Source of the DNA: Spirochaetes bacterium ADurb.Bin110
GTDB lineage: Bacteria; Spirochaetota; Spirochaetia; Treponematales; Rectinemataceae
NCBI GenBank assembly: GCA_002070755.1
Contig: MWDY01000144.1
Location: forward strand, 1-8,070
DNA: 8,070 nt
Reading direction: 5' to 3'
The notes under the pieces are model-generated. The model made no database searches, was not told where the DNA came from, and saw only the letters and a program-made list of their open reading frames with translations. Shown here piece after piece: positions 5,785-8,070 of this stretch (its first letter is position 1; each line of letters begins with the position of its first letter). The position numbers were made by a program, and so were the translations under genes.

Positions 5785-6812
5785 GATTGCCTCATTTTTT
5801 CCTCATACAGATGATTTGAATTTGATGCCAAACGGCAAGTCATTTTAACTGCATTCTCCATGGCGCTGGTTCTGGCGATGCCCTTGCCGGCAATATCGTA
5901 TGCGGTCCCATGGCCACAGGTGACAATCGGCGCAGGGAGCCCACCGGCTATAGTTATCCCTTCATCGAAGCCTTTGAGCTTGAGCGCAATCTGTCCTTGA
6001 TCGTGGTACATGGTCACAACTCCATCGAAGTCGCCCGAAAAGGCTTTTATAAAAAGAACATCTGATGGATAGGGGCCTGATACATCGATTCCTTTGGCTC
6101 GCATGGCTTCTATAGCTGGTTCAATGACATCAATTTCCTCGCGCCCGCAAAGTCCATTTTCGCCAGCATGTGGATTAAGAGCTGCCAAGCCTAGCCTCGG
6201 TTTTTCGATGCCTGCATGTTTTATAGATGAATCTGCAAGGTATATCGCCCTACTGATTGTCCGTATAGTTAGGTTCTCACTGACTTTTTTTATAGGGATG
6301 TGACTTGTTGTACGAGTCGTCCAGAGGTTGCCCAGCACATTGATTTCGCCGAAAGGGCCTTTATAGTTGAAGAGATGAGCAAGCAAGTGATGCTCGCTTT
6401 CGTATCGACAGCCTGCCATCTTCATTGCTGCCTTGCTCAATGGTGCAAAACAAAAACCTTCTATTTCTTTTCTTAGAAACAAATCGACACCGGTTTTCAG
6501 CATGGATAGACAAGCAGCACCGCTCTTAATGCTCAATTTTCCAATCTGAAAGTCTGTGTCTGGATCTAGATTTTTCTGATCTAGAATAGGTATTCCATCA
6601 TACCAAGTCGCTTCCGAAACGCGTGAGATAACCTGACGCGAAAATCCTACATTGGCAATTCTCATGCCAAGCTCTAAGACTCGATCGTCGCCAATGATTA
6701 TTGGTCTGCAAAAATCATTGATGAAACCCGATGCGCAAAGCTTTGCCACAAGTTCTGGGCCTACTCCTGCTGCATCTCCTAATAAAATTCCTATTCTTGG
6801 TTTTTCCGGCAT
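5781..6812 (-). CDS. pdxA: PdxA/PdxA2-family NAD-dependent 4-phospho-hydroxyacid dehydrogenase
   Basis: This 343-residue enzyme is related to 4-hydroxythreonine-4-phosphate dehydrogenase, which oxidises a beta-hydroxy acid phosphate with NAD(P) and a divalent metal, followed by decarboxylation. Seen: GDAAGVGPE (12-20), the three metal histidines in TSHIP (His171), NPHAGENG (His215) and YHDQG (His270), with spacing 44/55 against 45/55 in Escherichia coli PdxA, and GHGTAYDIAGKG (300-311). The substrate-contacting GHTE of true PdxA is replaced by SEHH (139-142), and the usual DHGTA reads GHGTA. This argues for the PdxA2 branch, which works on acids such as 4-phospho-D-threonate or 4-phospho-D-erythronate, rather than vitamin B6 synthesis. 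The operon context with a transporter and sugar enzymes agrees. Start: ATG 6812 has GGAG at 6826-6823 and leads straight into the first strand; the in-frame upstream codon at 6845 is a TTG without support. First gene after the sigma-54 promoter. Confidence 0.92.
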   Translation of the reverse strand: MPEKPRIGILLGDAAGVGPELVAKLCASGFINDFCRPIIIGDDRVLELGMRIANVGFSRQVISRVSEATWYDGIPILDQKNLDPDTDFQIGKLSIKSGAACLSMLKTGVDLFLRKEIEGFCFAPLSKAAMKMAGCRYESEHHLLAHLFNYKGPFGEINVLGNLWTTRTTSHIPIKKVSENLTIRTISRAIYLADSSIKHAGIEKPRLGLAALNPHAGENGLCGREEIDVIEPAIEAMRAKGIDVSGPYPSDVLFIKAFSGDFDGVVTMYHDQGQIALKLKGFDEGITIAGGLPAPIVTCGHGTAYDIAGKGIARTSAMENAVKMTCRLASNSNHLYEEKMRQS

Positions 6813-6864
6813 TAAGTTCAATCTCCGCTGAAACTGAATGGACAATAGATAGCTAATTCATTAA

Positions 6865-6880
6865 AGCAATTATTGTGCCA
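6865..6880 (-). promoter_or_regulatory. Sigma-54 (-24/-12) promoter of the pdxA-tct operon
   Basis: On the minus strand, TGGCAC (6880-6875), five bases, then TTGCT (6869-6865) matches the RpoN consensus TGGCAC-N5-TTGCW at every defined position, with invariant GG and GC at the right distance. A preceding T and following T's (TTGGCAC...TTGCTTT) fit as well. The predicted transcript would start near 6854, leaving a leader of about 42 bases before ATG 6812. It lies just downstream of a sigma-54 activator gene, and the genes from pdxA to the transketolase follow on the same strand. Transcription from it would strictly need an ATP-hydrolysing activator. Confidence 0.9.
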
Positions 6881-6916
6881 ACTTGAGAATATATTGATTG
6901 AATTGTTTATTTCTAT

Positions 6917-6939
6917 TAGCAAGCATGAATTGATTGCTA
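6917..6939. repeat. Inverted repeat upstream of the sigma-54 promoter (possible activator site)
   Basis: Six-base arms TAGCAA and TTGCTA are separated by 11 bases, centred about 50 bases upstream of the -24 element. A second overlapping pairing, GATTGC (6932-6937) with GCAATC (6952-6957), shares the right arm. The recurring GCAA/TTGC half-site makes this a candidate binding site for the adjacent activator. In AT-rich intergenic DNA such repeats can also occur by chance. Confidence 0.4.
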
Positions 6940-6981
6940 TTCGATAATGGCGCAATCTATATAAATGGTCGCTAAGAACCA

Positions 6982-7003
6982 GAAACTGTTGCAGCAATGT
7001 TTC
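6982..7003. repeat. Inverted repeat GAAAC...GTTTC with inner TTGCAGCAA (possible enhancer site)
   Basis: A 22-base element directly after the regulator stop has GAAAC/GTTTC outer arms and an inner TTGC-A-GCAA dyad (6989-6997). It sits about 100 to 120 bases upstream of the -24 element, a usual distance for an enhancer-like site bound by a sigma-54 activator that contacts the polymerase by looping. It could instead be a weak transcription terminator of the regulator gene, but the stem is short and no T-run follows. Confidence 0.4.
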
Positions 7004-7005
7004 AT

Positions 7006-8070
7006 TTAAGTTTCATTGTGGAACGCTTTTTGTTCCTGTTTCAATCTTCGCCATAGTGTAGTGCGGCTTATTCCTAGAGATGCAGCAAATTCTTTATGGC
7101 TCTTTCCGCTCGCAGCAAGCCGGGTCGCATACGAGTCCCCAGCATCGCCAATACGATTAAAGTGGATCTCTCTTTTCACTTCGGTTGCAGTTTCTTGCAG
7201 ATACATAAAGGACCCATTATCAAGACTGAGCATGCTCTCGACCATACTCGAACTAATGCAATTTCCGTCGTTCAGAATTATAAGGCGTTCACATAAGTTT
7301 CTCAGCTCTCGAATATTGCCATACCATGGATATCGGCATAGTACCCGCATAACATCTGAATCGATCTTAGGCTCTCGAATATTGCACCTAGAAGCAAATC
7401 TTCTCATGAAATTTAGAAATAATATTTCGATATCTTCCGGCCGCTGGCGAAGAGGAGGTATAGAGAGATTGAGCAGATTGATTCTATAATAGAGATCTTT
7501 CCGAAATTGCCCTTTGCGGATTCGTTCATTCATATCGATGTTAGTCGCCGAGATGACTCGTACATCGATCGGAACGACTGTGTCACCACCTATTTTACGA
7601 ATTTCCTTTTCCTCTAGTACTCGCAGGATTTTTGCCTGCAAATTGAGGGGCATTTCACCGATCTCATCTAGAAAAATAGTTCCCCTATGAGCAAGCTCGA
7701 ATAGACCAACTCGACCTCCCTTTACTGCGCCAGAGAAAGCCCCTTCCGTGTATCCAAAAAGCTCGCTCTCCAGAAGCTGTTCTGGTAAAGCTGCGCAATT
7801 GACCGCAACAAAGGGCTGTGTACATCGCTTGCTCGCGTTGTGAATGCTTTGTGCGAAAAGCTCTTTTCCTGTGCCTGTCTCACCAGCTATTAATAGATTA
7901 GAATCTACCTGACTGTACTTGTAAGCACTTGCAATCAATGATTGCATTATTCCACTCTTGAATATGATATCGCTGAACGTGTAATGCGCTAAAAGCCCTT
8001 TGTTGCTAAGCGCTTTTCGGATGTTTCGCTCTGTTTCTCGCAAGGCTTCGACATTTCGGCATGTTATGAG
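7006..8070 (-). CDS. Sigma-54-dependent activator, PrpR-like (partial, N-terminus beyond window)
   Basis: This is an enhancer-binding protein that opens sigma-54 promoters by ATP hydrolysis. The visible 354 residues lack an internal stop up to base 8070, and the in-frame TTG at 8041-8043 is not a true start, so the sensor domain is outside the window. Seen: a linker (residues about 1-40) of the kind that follows PrpR N-terminal sensor domains (EALRETERNIRKAL, then HYTFSDIIFKS), Walker A GETGTGKE (63-70), ELFGYTEGAFSGA (103-115) with serine in the sigma-54-contacting GAFTGA loop, Walker B GTIFLDE (130-136), FRKDLYYRIN with the arginine finger (189-198), sensor-2 GNIRELRN (251-258), and a Fis-type helix-turn-helix near the end (HKEFAASLGISRTTLWRRL, 325-343). 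There is no visible response-regulator linker, so direct effector sensing is likely. It lies immediately upstream of the sigma-54 promoter, making it the probable operon regulator. Confidence 0.95.
   Translation of the reverse strand, partial: LITCRNVEALRETERNIRKALSNKGLLAHYTFSDIIFKSGIMQSLIASAYKYSQVDSNLLIAGETGTGKELFAQSIHNASKRCTQPFVAVNCAALPEQLLESELFGYTEGAFSGAVKGGRVGLFELAHRGTIFLDEIGEMPLNLQAKILRVLEEKEIRKIGGDTVVPIDVRVISATNIDMNERIRKGQFRKDLYYRINLLNLSIPPLRQRPEDIEILFLNFMRRFASRCNIREPKIDSDVMRVLCRYPWYGNIRELRNLCERLIILNDGNCISSSMVESMLSLDNGSFMYLQETATEVKREIHFNRIGDAGDSYATRLAASGKSHKEFAASLGISRTTLWRRLKQEQKAFHNET

Noticed and set aside
5781..6812. Assignment as the vitamin B6 biosynthetic PdxA
   Set aside because: The substrate loop is not GHTE and the gene is translationally coupled to a carboxylate transporter in a catabolic operon; a PdxA2-like role fits better, though the family is the same.
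6982..7003. Rho-independent terminator after the regulator gene
   Set aside because: The stem has only five outer pairs around a 12-base interior and lacks a following T-run; listed instead as a possible activator site.
6999..7017. Direct repeat GTTTCATT (6999-7006 and 7010-7017) at the regulator stop
   Set aside because: Only eight bases, partly inside the coding end, and AT-rich; no associated mobile element or attachment-site features, so chance is likely.
7016..7489. Plus-strand open frame of 157 codons opposite the sigma-54 activator
   Set aside because: It mirrors the conserved AAA+ and helix-turn-helix coding sequence and shows no family motif; a shadow frame.

Overview
The window is a compact, single-direction catabolic gene cluster. 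Every gene I can support lies on the minus strand, so transcription runs from high to low coordinates. Base composition is intermediate and slightly AT-rich. I see no RNA genes, mobile elements or CRISPR arrays. The solute-binding protein has a plain signal peptide with no lipobox cysteine, which suggests a periplasm and so a diderm bacterium. A split two-gene transketolase, a tripartite tricarboxylate transporter (TTT) and a PrpR-type sigma-54 activator suggest an anaerobic or facultative lineage such as Spirochaetota, Synergistota, diderm Firmicutes or Deltaproteobacteria. The sequence alone does not decide the taxon.

Layout in transcription order: (1) 8070-7006, the C-terminal part of a sigma-54-dependent activator, entering from beyond the window edge; (2) 7005-6813, a 193-base regulatory gap with a near-consensus -24/-12 promoter (6880-6865) and several inverted repeats; (3) a PdxA-family dehydrogenase (6812-5781); (4) the TTT genes tctB, tctA and tctC (5784-2748), with a small hairpin/palindrome element between tctA and tctC; (5) a xylose-isomerase-like TIM barrel protein with the complete active-site pattern of D-tagatose/D-psicose 3-epimerases (2642-1815); (6) a VOC-fold (glyoxalase-like) protein (1791-1399); (7) the N-terminal (1385-495) and C-terminal (495-1, cut by the window edge) subunits of a split transketolase.

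Inferred logic: the activator senses a substrate and switches on the downstream operon through the sigma-54 promoter. The TTT system imports an organic or sugar acid. The PdxA-like enzyme oxidises a (probably phosphorylated) beta-hydroxy acid, which would decarboxylate to a ketose phosphate. The 3-epimerase could correct the C3 configuration, and the transketolase could pass a two-carbon unit into the pentose-phosphate and glycolytic pools. The identity of the acid, the role of the VOC protein and the location of the expected kinase are unknown. Family assignments are strong; the pathway is a hypothesis.
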